64,000 nt of DNA from Solidesulfovibrio fructosivorans JJ]. Its GTDB lineage: Bacteria; Desulfobacterota; Desulfovibrionia; Desulfovibrionales; Desulfovibrionaceae. Of this stretch, positions 1 to 7,244 are shown piece after piece. The notes beneath the pieces are model-generated. The model was not told the DNA's origin, made no database searches, and saw only the letters and a program-made list of their open reading frames with translations. Within the stretch, counting starts at the first letter, position 1. Every line of letters starts with the position of its first letter. The position numbers were made by a program, and so were the translations under genes. The stretch is from NCBI RefSeq assembly GCF_000179555.1, contig NZ_AECZ01000007.1, forward strand, positions 62,001-126,000, given 5' to 3'.

Positions 1-2
1 AA

Positions 3-125
3 GGAAAGATCACCCCGAGCGAAGCCGCCGCCCTAGCCGGATTGGTGGAAGCGCACCGCAAAGCGATTGAGACGGCCGAACTATCAGACCGCATCGCAAA
101 ACTTGAAGAAAGGAGCGGGTTATGA
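3..125 (+). CDS. C-terminus of a small phage protein (partial)
   Basis: The first complete codon is at position 3 and the frame runs to a TGA at 123-125, giving about 40 C-terminal residues that begin GKITPSEAAALAGLVEAHRK and end in a short charged helix (LSDRIAKLEER). The helical, Lys/Glu-rich tail resembles the ends of DUF5681-type proteins that sit next to phage packaging genes, but with this little sequence that is only a guess. Its stop overlaps the ATG of the next gene (ATGA), so the two are translationally coupled. Confidence 0.5.
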   Translation, partial: GKITPSEAAALAGLVEAHRKAIETAELSDRIAKLEERSGL

Positions 126-301
126 ACTCAAGAACTCTTACCTCACGCGTCCAGCGCCTGGAAGACGACGCGCCCCGCACATATTGCCTGTGCCTTGAAC
201 CCAAACAAGGGCAGACAGACGAGGAGTGCATTGAAGAGTTTTATGCCAAACATCCAGAAGCGCGGAATGATAAGAGCGGTCTTCCGTTCCTGTTCCCATA
301 G
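122..301 (+). CDS. Small phage protein, first of three related tandem genes
   Basis: A 59-residue protein starting inside the stop of the preceding gene. It opens with a short basic/acidic helix (TSRVQRLEDD) and then has CLCLEPKQGQTDEECIEEFY followed by AKHPEAR. The next two genes have the same plan: an initial RLxxLE helix, a beta-like stretch, a helix ending in Y-x3-HPE/EHP, and a short hydrophobic end. That pattern suggests duplication. The function is unknown; such small proteins are common beside phage packaging and structural genes. Confidence 0.6.
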   Translation: MNSRTLTSRVQRLEDDAPRTYCLCLEPKQGQTDEECIEEFYAKHPEARNDKSGLPFLFP

Positions 302-309
302 GTGACACC

Positions 310-510
310 ATGCGAAACATTGAATCCAGATTGAAGCGGCTTGAGGAAGACGGACTGAAAGAAACTTGTATGGTTATAAAACATTACAATGGCGAAACGA
401 AGAAACAAGCCATGGAGCGTTATTACGAGGAACATCCTCACATGCGGGCATACGACGGCCATTGTCCGTTCATCCTCTTGGAAACTTTTCGGGATGAAAG
501 ACATGCGTGA
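310..510 (+). CDS. Small phage protein, second of three related tandem genes
   Basis: A 66-residue protein with an N-terminal helix (IESRLKRLEEDG), a middle MVIKHYNGETKKQAMERYY segment and EEHPHMRAYDGH. It starts 8 bases after the previous stop with an AGGTGA ribosome-binding-like sequence just upstream, and its stop overlaps the next ATG by 8 bases. Similarity of plan to 122-301 and 503-709 (RLxxLE, then Y-x-EHP) is seen directly. No known domain is recognised. Confidence 0.65.
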   Translation: MRNIESRLKRLEEDGLKETCMVIKHYNGETKKQAMERYYEEHPHMRAYDGHCPFILLETFRDERHA

Positions 511-709
511 TCTTCAAAAGCGTATTGCCAGACTGGAACATGCCGGCCCGGGCGGGAAAACGCATGTCGTTGTTGTCCGTGCCGGGCAGGACCGTGAAGC
601 GGTGAAGCAGAGCTATTTGCGTGACCATCCCGAAGCGGCCCAGGGAAGGATAGCCTTCTTTCATACGAATATCCCTGAGCGCCAGCCACTGCCGGCGGAA
701 TTTGCATAA
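503..709 (+). CDS. Small phage protein, third of three related tandem genes
   Basis: A 68-residue protein (MRDLQKRIARLEHAGPGG...). I chose the ATG at 503 because it places the RIARLE helix where its two neighbours have it; an ATG at 494 would add three residues. It has a beta-like HVVVVRAGQDRE segment followed by a helix with YLRDHPEAAQ, the same helix/strand/HPE layout as 122-301 and 310-510. The start overlaps the upstream stop, so the three genes form a coupled unit. Function unknown. Confidence 0.65.
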   Translation: MRDLQKRIARLEHAGPGGKTHVVVVRAGQDREAVKQSYLRDHPEAAQGRIAFFHTNIPERQPLPAEFA

Positions 710-745
710 CCATCAACCGCCGGCACCCCGGCAAAGGATCTGCTC

Positions 746-937
746 ATGACCGAACACACCACCGTTGAGATGGCCCCCCAGCCTCAAGCATCCCCCAGGA
801 CCTCAACCGACATACCCAGGCAAGAAGGCAAAGGGGGCAACGTGAAGGCGCTCACTGCCCGTGGCGAAGACGAGCACGGCCCCTACACTGACACCTTCAG
901 CTATCCCGCCCCGGGAACCCCGTCAGCCGAGGCGTAG
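746..937 (+). CDS. Small hypothetical phage protein
   Basis: A 63-residue, Pro/Thr/Glu-rich protein with no hydrophobic segment and no recognisable domain; it is probably disordered. AAAGGA lies about seven bases before the ATG, a fair ribosome-binding site. It stands alone between the small-paralogue cluster and the large LamG gene. The composition is low-complexity, so it could be a small virion accessory protein or a spurious frame. Confidence 0.45.
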   Translation: MTEHTTVEMAPQPQASPRTSTDIPRQEGKGGNVKALTARGEDEHGPYTDTFSYPAPGTPSAEA

Positions 938-991
938 ACATAAACCGGAGGGGCGGCGCTCTGGCGTGGCTCCTCTCTGCTGGGAATCACT

Positions 992-2839
992 ATGAATGTC
1001 CAAGAATGGGCCGAATACAAGCGCACAGGGATCATCCCCTTTGCCGATCAGGTCTTCTGGAGTCTCCAGGGGGACCGGCAGCGCGCGGACGGCCTGCGGG
1101 GTTTGGCCATGCAGGTGGTCAACCGCCTGAAGGCGGCCAACGCGACCAATCAAATCGCCTCGGATTCCCTGCGGCTGGACGACGGCTCCATTATCCAGGT
1201 CAACAAGGCGTACAATTTTATCTACGTGACCGTGTTCTGTCCTGAGAAGAAGCCGCTTCAACCCGGGCAGGAGCCTGTGAATATCCCGGTGTTGCAGCCG
1301 GGGCAGTTCTACTATGTGCCGGGTTGCATCGGACGATACTTCTTCGGCAATGATGATTTGCGCAATGAAATATACCTCCCGCCCTCATATTTTGCAGAAG
1401 GGGCAGACACGATGAATACCGGCCGAGGGATGTCGTTTTTGACACTCAAAGAGGTTGGCCTCCCTTATCCGTCTGCCTCGCCTGACGGCTCCATCTCGCG
1501 CTACGCCAAGGCCTGCTATCTCCCTGGTGCCAATCCAGACTTGGGTTACAGTGGGTCGCGCCTGGAAATGGCCCCTCCACACATTCCGACCAGTGGCCCA
1601 TTTTCCATCTCTTGCGTCGTCAGGCTGCGCAAAGAAATTGCCATCGACTACACGTCCACGAGTAAGACAAAGGAATTAGACTGCGGTTATCAGGTCTATA
1701 ACCCGGTGAAGCCGCGTTTTCTCTTTTCCGATGATGGCGAGGTGTGGACGGCTACTTGCCCTGGAAGCATGGCCCCGTTGGTGGGCTACAAAATACCTTC
1801 GCGCTTCTCTACGCATTGGGTCAAGTTCACCTACCCGTGGCCAGACTACAACACGAATTTTGTCACCAAAGAGGAAAAGCAGATTGGTTACCGCGAGATA
1901 GCGACTGTCTGCACGGACGAACCGCTCATGGAATCGGATTACGACACCGCGTCTCCGTATTGGGACAAGGTGGAAACTGGCGAACAGGAAACGCTATCCG
2001 GAGAGTTCCAGACGGGATGGGAGGAGAACGCGGAAGTGGCCAACGCCGCGCCCTATGCTTCCTTCTGCACGTTCAAGGTCGATGGCGAACATGGGAAGGC
2101 GGCCGGCACGCGCGCGGTTGCCTCGCTTTCCGATGGATCGAAACGCTATTCGACGGTAGTCTCATACATCTACGAGTACAATGAAGATAGTTCAATAAAG
2201 GATACCATCCTTACGCTCAAGGACTACCAGTACAAACTCTACATGACGGAAGCGCAGCCGTCTTTGACGTTTGGTTCGCAGCCGTTCCCGGTCAATCACC
2301 CACAGGGCTACATGGTGGGTATGAATTTGCTCGGCATGGCATGGTATAACGGGGACCGCATCATTGCCGGGAAGATTTCGGATTTTCAGACCGAGTATTC
2401 CACACAGCCCATTGTCTCAGAACCATTGAATATCGGAGAATGGCATCATGTCTGCGTGACCTATGGAGAGAGCGGGGAGACAAGGCTGTTTGTTACAAAA
2501 CTTGGGTCGAAGACAATCAACATAACTGAGGGAACGTCAGCGCAATCGAATTTTGTAAACACTGACGGTTGGGGCAATTCTGTAAAAATTATGGTCGGCG
2601 CTGACGACTGGCACATTGCACCTTCCGAAGACAGCGAACCAGCCAAGTGGACATCGGAATGGATTTTCTCGGCATACATGGACATCGCCATGTTACGATT
2701 CTACAAGCGCGAACTTTCAAAGGGAGAGGCTCGGCTTCTACTTTTTGAAGCTTTTCACGGTGCATTTGTAGCTGATGATTTAGAGGCCGCACAGCTACAG
2801 GGAAACGGCCTTATACCAATTACCTTGCAGGGGGATTAA
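992..2839 (+). CDS. Phage tail/appendage protein with LamG-like (concanavalin-type) module
   Basis: A 615-residue protein. The N-terminal part (about 1-125) is unlike the rest and may be the virion attachment part. The C-terminal part (about 470-610) has LamG/laminin-G-like signatures: GEWHHVCVTYGESGETRLF, then a VGADDW turn and an ending IAMLRFYKRELSKGEARLLL, the usual closing strands of such jelly-roll folds. LamG modules in phage virions bind surface glycans, so a role in host-surface recognition is likely but inferred. It is followed directly (ATG right after the stop) by a second LamG-like gene. Codon use is mixed, with AT-richer stretches toward the 3' end. Confidence 0.7.
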   Translation: MNVQEWAEYKRTGIIPFADQVFWSLQGDRQRADGLRGLAMQVVNRLKAANATNQIASDSLRLDDGSIIQVNKAYNFIYVTVFCPEKKPLQPGQEPVNIPVLQPGQFYYVPGCIGRYFFGNDDLRNEIYLPPSYFAEGADTMNTGRGMSFLTLKEVGLPYPSASPDGSISRYAKACYLPGANPDLGYSGSRLEMAPPHIPTSGPFSISCVVRLRKEIAIDYTSTSKTKELDCGYQVYNPVKPRFLFSDDGEVWTATCPGSMAPLVGYKIPSRFSTHWVKFTYPWPDYNTNFVTKEEKQIGYREIATVCTDEPLMESDYDTASPYWDKVETGEQETLSGEFQTGWEENAEVANAAPYASFCTFKVDGEHGKAAGTRAVASLSDGSKRYSTVVSYIYEYNEDSSIKDTILTLKDYQYKLYMTEAQPSLTFGSQPFPVNHPQGYMVGMNLLGMAWYNGDRIIAGKISDFQTEYSTQPIVSEPLNIGEWHHVCVTYGESGETRLFVTKLGSKTINITEGTSAQSNFVNTDGWGNSVKIMVGADDWHIAPSEDSEPAKWTSEWIFSAYMDIAMLRFYKRELSKGEARLLLFEAFHGAFVADDLEAAQLQGNGLIPITLQGD

Positions 2840-3619
2840 ATGGAACTTTTGACGCAATATTACAATGAGGGTGGACAGATCGCTTCTAAAGCGCCGGGGA
2901 TGGACACTCGGGAGTTTTACCGAGACGTTTTATGTCAGCATGAATTTAACGAAATGTTTGTAGGTTGTACTGAATCCGTTCCTCTTAGCTATTTTGTGTC
3001 AAGTGAGGGTATCGTATTATCGTTTGGTAAATACTTAGGAGGTAAAAGGCCAGAAACGATTATGCACTCAGGAAATGATGCGCCTGGGTATATTATTGTT
3101 GACGGTCCAAATGGAGGAAAGGCTATTACTTTGTCTTGGAGCGGAGCCGGCAGCTCGAAAACATTAGAATTTTATTGCAAGCCCTCTCCCCTTGTCGATT
3201 TGTCCGGAAGCGATCTAAGATTCCGCTCAATCATAAAGAGCCCACCTTTATTGGAAGACTATCCAGGGTCAACATACTTACTTTCAAGTTTCAACTCAAC
3301 TGGATTGACTGGAAGTTTTTCGGCATATTCTTTTGGCCCAGGCGGTTATTTAACGGCAGACATTTTCTCAATAATGTACGGTGATGCTAATGAAGATACA
3401 GTATCTGCAATGTTTGACGGAGAATGGCACATTTATGACATATTAATAAATATCGGAAGAAAATCGCAGTATTTAATTGATGGTTCAGTTATATTAGAAC
3501 AGTCATCAACTGATTACTATAATGGCGTATGCCCATTAGACACTATATGGTTTAAGTATGATTCTGATAGCCAAGAAACTGGGATGGCGATTCAATCCAT
3601 ATCTATAACACGGGTATAA
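2840..3619 (+). CDS. Phage LamG-like appendage protein, AT-rich
   Basis: A 259-residue protein whose ATG follows the previous stop immediately, with GGGGG upstream as a likely ribosome-binding site. The C-terminal half carries FDGEWHIYDILINIG and SQYLIDGSVILEQ, the paired strands of a LamG/concanavalin-like fold, and closes with MAIQSISITRV. It is much AT-richer than both neighbours (long ATA/TTA-rich runs), which suggests it was acquired or swapped separately, as often happens with receptor-binding modules. A role as a second host-recognition or decorating protein is inferred from the fold and position. Confidence 0.65.
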   Translation: MELLTQYYNEGGQIASKAPGMDTREFYRDVLCQHEFNEMFVGCTESVPLSYFVSSEGIVLSFGKYLGGKRPETIMHSGNDAPGYIIVDGPNGGKAITLSWSGAGSSKTLEFYCKPSPLVDLSGSDLRFRSIIKSPPLLEDYPGSTYLLSSFNSTGLTGSFSAYSFGPGGYLTADIFSIMYGDANEDTVSAMFDGEWHIYDILINIGRKSQYLIDGSVILEQSSTDYYNGVCPLDTIWFKYDSDSQETGMAIQSISITRV

Positions 3620-3623
3620 TACA

Positions 3624-4217
3624 ATGGAACTAATATATCCACAGTCTATACCCTGCTCCTTTCATAATTTCCCCATTGCTTTAGACATCCGTATGGGAGC
3701 ATTGGGCGGCGACATTGTGTCCGGCGCATCTCTCGGGACCAAGTTCACGTTGACCAGGACGCCAAAATGCGGAGTCGCACAAGGGGCCTATGTTGTCGGC
3801 TCCACACTTCCCGAATGCCGCATGATTTACAGCGATACCGGGAGTGACGATGATTTCAATATCAAGGTATCGTTCCTCGGGTACGGCACGTTTTATAAGC
3901 TGACAGAGGCTGACGAGTATCTTCGATTCCAAGTTTATAAGGCCATAGCCATCGAAACAGCGGCCGTCGAAAAGGTATTTGGGGATACATTCGATTGCGA
4001 GACGCTCATCCCCGCTGAAACAGATATAACGGCGTTGTTCAACTATGATGGCCCAACAGTAAAATATGCCGACGGTGTTGAAGTTTCAGAAGAAGGAGTA
4101 TTTGTATGGAATGGTCAAACATACCATCTTTTTGATGGCGCTTCGTTGACCATAAATTCGACAACAGGCGGAACGCAGACCATTACGCGCATCGGCAACA
4201 CGTTTGTTGTTGGGTAG
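3624..4217 (+). CDS. Phage structural or appendage protein of unknown family
   Basis: A 197-residue protein in the same unit as the two LamG-like genes, four bases after the previous stop, and the last gene before a strong terminator. It looks beta-rich: repeated short strands with Gly/Thr turns, ending GQTYHLFDGASLTINST and RIGNTFVVG. No catalytic motif or named domain is recognised. By position it could be a tail-tip, fibre-associated or chaperone-like protein. The upstream ribosome-binding site is poor, so expression may depend on coupling. Confidence 0.55.
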   Translation: MELIYPQSIPCSFHNFPIALDIRMGALGGDIVSGASLGTKFTLTRTPKCGVAQGAYVVGSTLPECRMIYSDTGSDDDFNIKVSFLGYGTFYKLTEADEYLRFQVYKAIAIETAAVEKVFGDTFDCETLIPAETDITALFNYDGPTVKYADGVEVSEEGVFVWNGQTYHLFDGASLTINSTTGGTQTITRIGNTFVVG

Positions 4218-4298
4218 AACGACCACTTGTAACTTCCCCACCCCTTCTGGCGACATCATTGCTGGCGAAGTTCTAAATGTGGTTCCCCCTCCCTTGAA

Positions 4299-4328
4299 GC
4301 CTCGGGCCTCCCCCCGGGGCTTTTTTTT
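4299..4328 (+). terminator. Rho-independent terminator of the tail-appendage genes
   Basis: The stem GCCTCGGG/CCCGGGGC (4299-4306 with 4313-4320) has one G-T pair and a six-base loop, and is followed directly by eight T. It lies 82 bases after the stop of the 3624-4217 gene. Confidence 0.9.
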
Positions 4329-4371
4329 GCCCTCCCTTGGCGACCCTCCTCGCCCGTGGCATCCTGTGGAC

Positions 4372-4647
4372 ATGCCCAGACCGTTCGACCCGTTGGCGTG
4401 GCTGGCCAGCAAGAGCACCGAGGCGATACTCGATCCTGCCGGGCAAGTCCGCCTCCGCTTTGGGCAGTATGTTCGCCAGGAGGACCGGCAGCGCATCCGC
4501 CGGGTGATCGAGCGTTGGTATCTGCCCGTGCTGCGGCTTCAGCTTGACGTGGGACCAGGGACGCGGCCGAGGTCCGTCTACCAGTTGATGGCGAGTGGGA
4601 AGCTCAAGATCGTGGAAGGGCGGTATCGGATCACGGCAAAAGGGTAG
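4372..4647 (+). CDS. Small hypothetical phage protein
   Basis: A 91-residue basic protein (MPRPFDPLAWLASKSTEAIL...). The reading frame is open further upstream, but the upstream part crosses the terminator at 4299-4328, so the ATG at 4372 is the sensible start. It has a central Arg-rich helix (QEDRQRIRRVIERWYLPVL) and a C-terminal SVYQLMASGKLKIVEGRY segment. No known domain is recognised, and it could bind nucleic acid or protein. Confidence 0.5.
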   Translation: MPRPFDPLAWLASKSTEAILDPAGQVRLRFGQYVRQEDRQRIRRVIERWYLPVLRLQLDVGPGTRPRSVYQLMASGKLKIVEGRYRITAKG

Positions 4648-4774
4648 GTGGATTCCTCCCTGGAGGGGGCTTTAATAACGCAAGCACATATTGACGTTTT
4701 CTATTCACAGGGGTTGACGCGGACAAACTGGCAGGAGAATAGAAAGGCAAATATCCTTTTCCAGGATGTGCCAG

Positions 4775-5212
4775 ATGATCGGGAATATAAAAAATATTGG
4801 CTGGTCTTTAATAATACCCGGAATTTACTGTGCTTTATTCCTTTTGCCCGCGCTACTCCAAGATCAAGACAAAACGCGAGAAAGGGGTAGACAACATATT
4901 ATAGAGATGGTTTCTTGCTATACAACGCACTATAAAGATATATTGCACTTTGTTTTAGAAGAATACAATATAAACAACAAAATGCTCGAAAATGACTTGT
5001 ACAACCTGCGCTACAAACAAGCGGAAGATTTTCTTCCTGACGCAGGAAAGTACTTTGCCGAAATTTTAGTGTCAGCAATCCCGAGTGATAATTCCTTTTG
5101 CAGCAAGTGCTACCAGCATGGGATGACCTACAATCAGTGCAAGAAAATATATGGCGCGGTAGTCTACATTGAACAAATGGACCCGCCTAATCCCGAGTGC
5201 GTTCAAAATTAA
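4775..5212 (+). CDS. Small membrane-anchored protein, possibly lysis-related
   Basis: A 145-residue AT-rich gene. I chose the ATG at 4775 because AGGA lies about eight bases upstream; an in-frame ATG at 4766 is possible. The N-terminus is one membrane segment (WSLIIPGIYCALFLLPALL) followed by a helical charged region (about 35-95) and a C-terminal part with four cysteines (CSKCYQHGMTYNQC, then PECVQN). One N-terminal anchor plus a helical ectodomain is the plan of inner-membrane spanins, and the place after the tail genes would suit lysis, but no family match is seen. A membrane-anchored moron protein is equally possible. Confidence 0.5.
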   Translation: MIGNIKNIGWSLIIPGIYCALFLLPALLQDQDKTRERGRQHIIEMVSCYTTHYKDILHFVLEEYNINNKMLENDLYNLRYKQAEDFLPDAGKYFAEILVSAIPSDNSFCSKCYQHGMTYNQCKKIYGAVVYIEQMDPPNPECVQN

Positions 5213-5631
5213 CGGGCTTTAGCATTCCTTGGCTTGCAAGGGAGTTGACTGCATAGACTGCGCAAGTCGCCCAAGCGCCAGACCGGGGTACACCCTATGT
5301 AGCGCTGTTTTGGGATGGCCCCATTCTTAATATACCGGTAGAATGTCGAGATTGACATATTTCCGAGTATGATGCAGGCCTCATTCACTCGTAATAGCCG
5401 GTCGTCATCATTGAGCAAAACTTGATCCGTAGTAGCCTTCATTTTTTCTTCAGCCGCTTGGCTGGCTGGCTTATCCTTCCTCTGTATTCGTCTCTGTGCA
5501 CCTGTTATCTCCCTGGCCAACTCCAACGCGACATCATCTTGTCCCGCTTCAAGGGCAGCCTTTAGTGTGTCCAACCGCCTCATCAGGTCCTGGCCGGCCT
5601 CCAAGGCTATCTCAAGAGCTTTTAAACTCAT
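5209..5631 (-). CDS. AlpA/HTH_17-type DNA-binding regulator
   Basis: A 140-residue protein. The C-terminal part (about 75-130) has the winged MerR-like HTH of AlpA-type regulators: LLRVNEACIILGNMSISTFY, then IKNGAIPKQRYIG and VWRLGDLRSL. The N-terminal 60 residues form a heptad-like coiled coil (LKALEIALEAGQDLMRRLDTL) that is likely to dimerise. AlpA-type proteins act as activators or excisionase-like regulators in prophages. A strong GAGGAGG ribosome-binding site precedes the ATG, and an AAGCTAGCTT palindrome at about 5655-5664 lies in the promoter region and may be an operator. The gene is convergent with and overlaps the end of 4775-5212 by four bases. Confidence 0.75.
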   Translation of the reverse strand: MSLKALEIALEAGQDLMRRLDTLKAALEAGQDDVALELAREITGAQRRIQRKDKPASQAAEEKMKATTDQVLLNDDDRLLRVNEACIILGNMSISTFYRYIKNGAIPKQRYIGCTPVWRLGDLRSLCSQLPCKPRNAKAR

Positions 5632-5670
5632 CGGCTCCTCCTCGTCTTCCTATAAGCTAGCTTTTATAAC

Positions 5671-5790
5671 GCCGGCCTGTCACGCCGGAGGCCAAGGTAG
5701 GGCATGAAAGGCCTGTGCCAAGGCAGGCCGGCTGCTTAGAAGGCAGGTGCTCTACCCCCGTCTACCCGTTGCCCGCTTAGCAGGCGAGCG
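5671..5790. other. Cluster of tRNA anticodon-arm-like hairpins (not intact tRNAs)
   Basis: Plus strand 5672-5688 is a perfect 5-bp stem with loop CTGTCAC, as in the tRNA-Asp(GTC) anticodon arm. On the minus strand, 5731-5757 reads as a D-arm end plus an arm with loop CTTCTAA, as in tRNA-Arg(TCT), with one mismatched pair. Minus strand 5772-5790 has loop CTGCTAA on a 5-bp stem, as in tRNA-Ser(GCT). Minus strand 5711-5729 is a damaged arm resembling tRNA-Ala(GGC). No acceptor or T arms accompany them, so no functional tRNA is encoded. The stretch lies between two divergent regulator genes. Confidence 0.5.
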
Positions 5791-5890
5791 CCTTTACAGT
5801 AGGGATGGGACGGCGTGACTCGGTCTTTTTTGTTATGCCGGGTCCCTGCATCGCGGCAGAAGTGGCTTGGTAGAAAAGAGAGGAGGCGCG

Positions 5891-6118
5891 ATGGACGTTC
5901 AAGGCCCGTTCTTCACCCTTGCCAAGGCGGCGGAATATTGCGGCTACAAAAGCCCCGAGCACTTTGCCGAACTTCTCCGGGGGTATGTGGTCCCCAAGTT
6001 TGGACCGAAGCGCAATCGTTACGCCCGCTCTGTGCTTGACGCGTTCATGGCTGATCCCGAAGCCTTTGAGAAATTCCCCTCGGCAAGCCGATATGTCCCT
6101 AAAAAGGTGGTCGCGTAG
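5891..6118 (+). CDS. Small HTH/excisionase-like protein
   Basis: A 75-residue protein. GAGGAGG a few bases before the ATG at 5891 fixes the start. The sequence FFTLAKAAEYCGYKSPEHFAE followed by LLRGYVVPKFGPKRNRYARS has the layout of a MerR/excisionase-type winged helix (HTH_17): an opening helix, a turn with Gly-Tyr, a wing with basic residues and a VLDAFM closing helix. Short proteins of this kind are excisionases or prophage regulators. It is divergent from the AlpA-type gene, which shares the intervening region. Confidence 0.65.
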   Translation: MDVQGPFFTLAKAAEYCGYKSPEHFAELLRGYVVPKFGPKRNRYARSVLDAFMADPEAFEKFPSASRYVPKKVVA

Positions 6119-6138
6119 GGAGCATATCCCTTGCCGCG

Positions 6139-6300
6139 TCACTCCTCTTCGTACAAGTCCTTCGTCCCGACCCCGAGCGCCCCGGCGATGGTGGCGAGGG
6201 TGGACAGTCGGCATGGGGGGAACTCCCGATGGTGAAGGCGCTGTAAGGCTTCAGGTTGCTACTGGCTGGTCGAGAAGGTGATTTGCCCCGATATCTCCAT
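6139..6300 (-). pseudogene. Remnant of an XRE/cI-type HTH repressor
   Basis: Reading the minus strand from the ATG at 6298-6300 gives MEISGQITFSTSQ, an in-frame TAG, then QPEALQRLHHREFPP and STLATIAGALGVGTKDLYEE before a TGA. The second part is the typical end of an XRE-family HTH (helix 3, the LATIAxALGV helix and the DLYEE tail). The first half of the HTH is missing and a stop interrupts the frame, so this looks like a decayed repressor gene. A very short read-through product cannot be excluded. Confidence 0.55.
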
Positions 6301-6303
6301 TTC

Positions 6304-6774
6304 CTACCGCTCATCGTCCTTTTCGTATTTTTGCAGAATGTGCATCCCATGGATTTTACCGGATCTGTTGAATAGTTCAGTTCCAAAGATGCTTATCATT
6401 TCAGCTTTTCCTGACAGTAGGACCATATGGACGTGATGTAGCAAATTCCAGTTAAGCCAAATATGCATTTCTATCGATACCTTGTTTTTATCAATAAACC
6501 CAATTGACTTATTGGGTTCATAATTATCGTCCGCATGTATTGTTATATCAACCTTGATACCAATTTTTATTTTTTTGCTGTCTGTTTCCGTCAGTTTTGA
6601 AGAAATGTTTAATGACGGGTACGACATCAACTCCTCAACAGCCTTTCCATTTTTCTTACTATGATGTAACAAGTGGACTAATTCACCACACCATTCATAT
6701 CCATCCCTTAGGTCAAACGAATAACTTGCCTGTGTTTTATCAGGATCAATCTTACGTTTAGCGTTGCTTTGCAT
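6304..6774 (-). CDS. Hypothetical AT-rich accessory protein
   Basis: A 156-residue protein (MQSNAKRKIDPDKTQASYSF...). The frame is open further upstream, but the ATG at 6774 is preceded by a GGAG-type site and marks where composition becomes AT-rich. It has no signal peptide or membrane segment. It looks like a mixed alpha/beta soluble protein with a conserved-looking IKIGIKVDITIHADDNYE strand pair and a C-terminal HMHILQKYEKDDER. No domain is recognised. The base composition, unlike its neighbours, marks it as an inserted accessory gene. Confidence 0.6.
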   Translation of the reverse strand: MQSNAKRKIDPDKTQASYSFDLRDGYEWCGELVHLLHHSKKNGKAVEELMSYPSLNISSKLTETDSKKIKIGIKVDITIHADDNYEPNKSIGFIDKNKVSIEMHIWLNWNLLHHVHMVLLSGKAEMISIFGTELFNRSGKIHGMHILQKYEKDDER

Positions 6775-6981
6775 AATTTTTCTCCATCCCCTCTGGGGCG
6801 GCAGTGACCTTGGGGTTGATCGGCCGATACCACGCCCCAAAATATTCGGGAAGGGTTTGGGCCGATTTGGCCGATGTCTCAGGGATGAGATTCTTGTAAA
6901 AGAACGGATGATTACACCTGTGCCCGACGGGGTGGGGCCAAATATTTTTTTCAGGCCGTGCAGGTCGCCAACGAAAGAGGG

Positions 6982-7010
6982 TTGACAGGGGTGCTCACCA
7001 TAGGTAGCTT
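6982..7010 (+). promoter_or_regulatory. Sigma-70-type promoter before the small RHH gene
   Basis: TTGACA at 6982-6987 is followed after 17 bases by TAGCTT at 7005-7010. The -35 box is perfect and the -10 box is weak. It lies about 20 bases before the ATG at 7030. Upstream, between about 6820 and 6875, the motif GGCCGAT occurs three times and may be an operator. Confidence 0.5.
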
Positions 7011-7029
7011 CTTCACTAAGGAGGAATGA

Positions 7030-7173
7030 ATGAGCGCGGTAAACATCAAGAACTTTCCCGAAGACCTTCACCACGCGGCAAAAATCGCGGCTGTGAAGGA
7101 GGGGCGTCCCCTCAGAGATTGGATTATCGAAGCCGTCAAGGAGAAGTTGGAGCGAGAAAAAGAATTCAAATAA
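7030..7173 (+). CDS. Small ribbon-helix-helix (Arc/CopG-like) DNA-binding protein
   Basis: A 47-residue protein preceded by a strong AGGAGG site. The sequence VNIKNFPEDLHHAAKIAAVK, then EGRPLRDWIIEAVKEKLERE, is the layout of a ribbon-helix-helix fold: a short N-terminal strand, helix A ending in a Gly-x-P/S turn, and helix B that ends charged. Proteins of this size act as dimeric repressors in phages and plasmids, or as antitoxins. No toxin-like partner follows, so a transcription regulator of the downstream early genes is the better guess. Confidence 0.65.
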   Translation: MSAVNIKNFPEDLHHAAKIAAVKEGRPLRDWIIEAVKEKLEREKEFK

Positions 7174-7244
7174 GCAGCCCCGGCAGGGTGGTGGAACACC
7201 CGACCGAGGCCTAACCACAACCGACCTTCTACGGAGGTACGACC

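Noticed and set aside
4648-4890. 80-codon GTG-started frame overlapping the membrane-anchored protein gene
   Set aside because: No ribosome-binding site, and the overlapping 4775-5212 frame has a better start and a clear membrane segment.
5671-5790. tRNA genes for Asp, Arg and Ser
   Set aside because: Only anticodon-arm-like parts exist; acceptor and T arms are missing, so none can be a functional tRNA. Reported as mimics instead.
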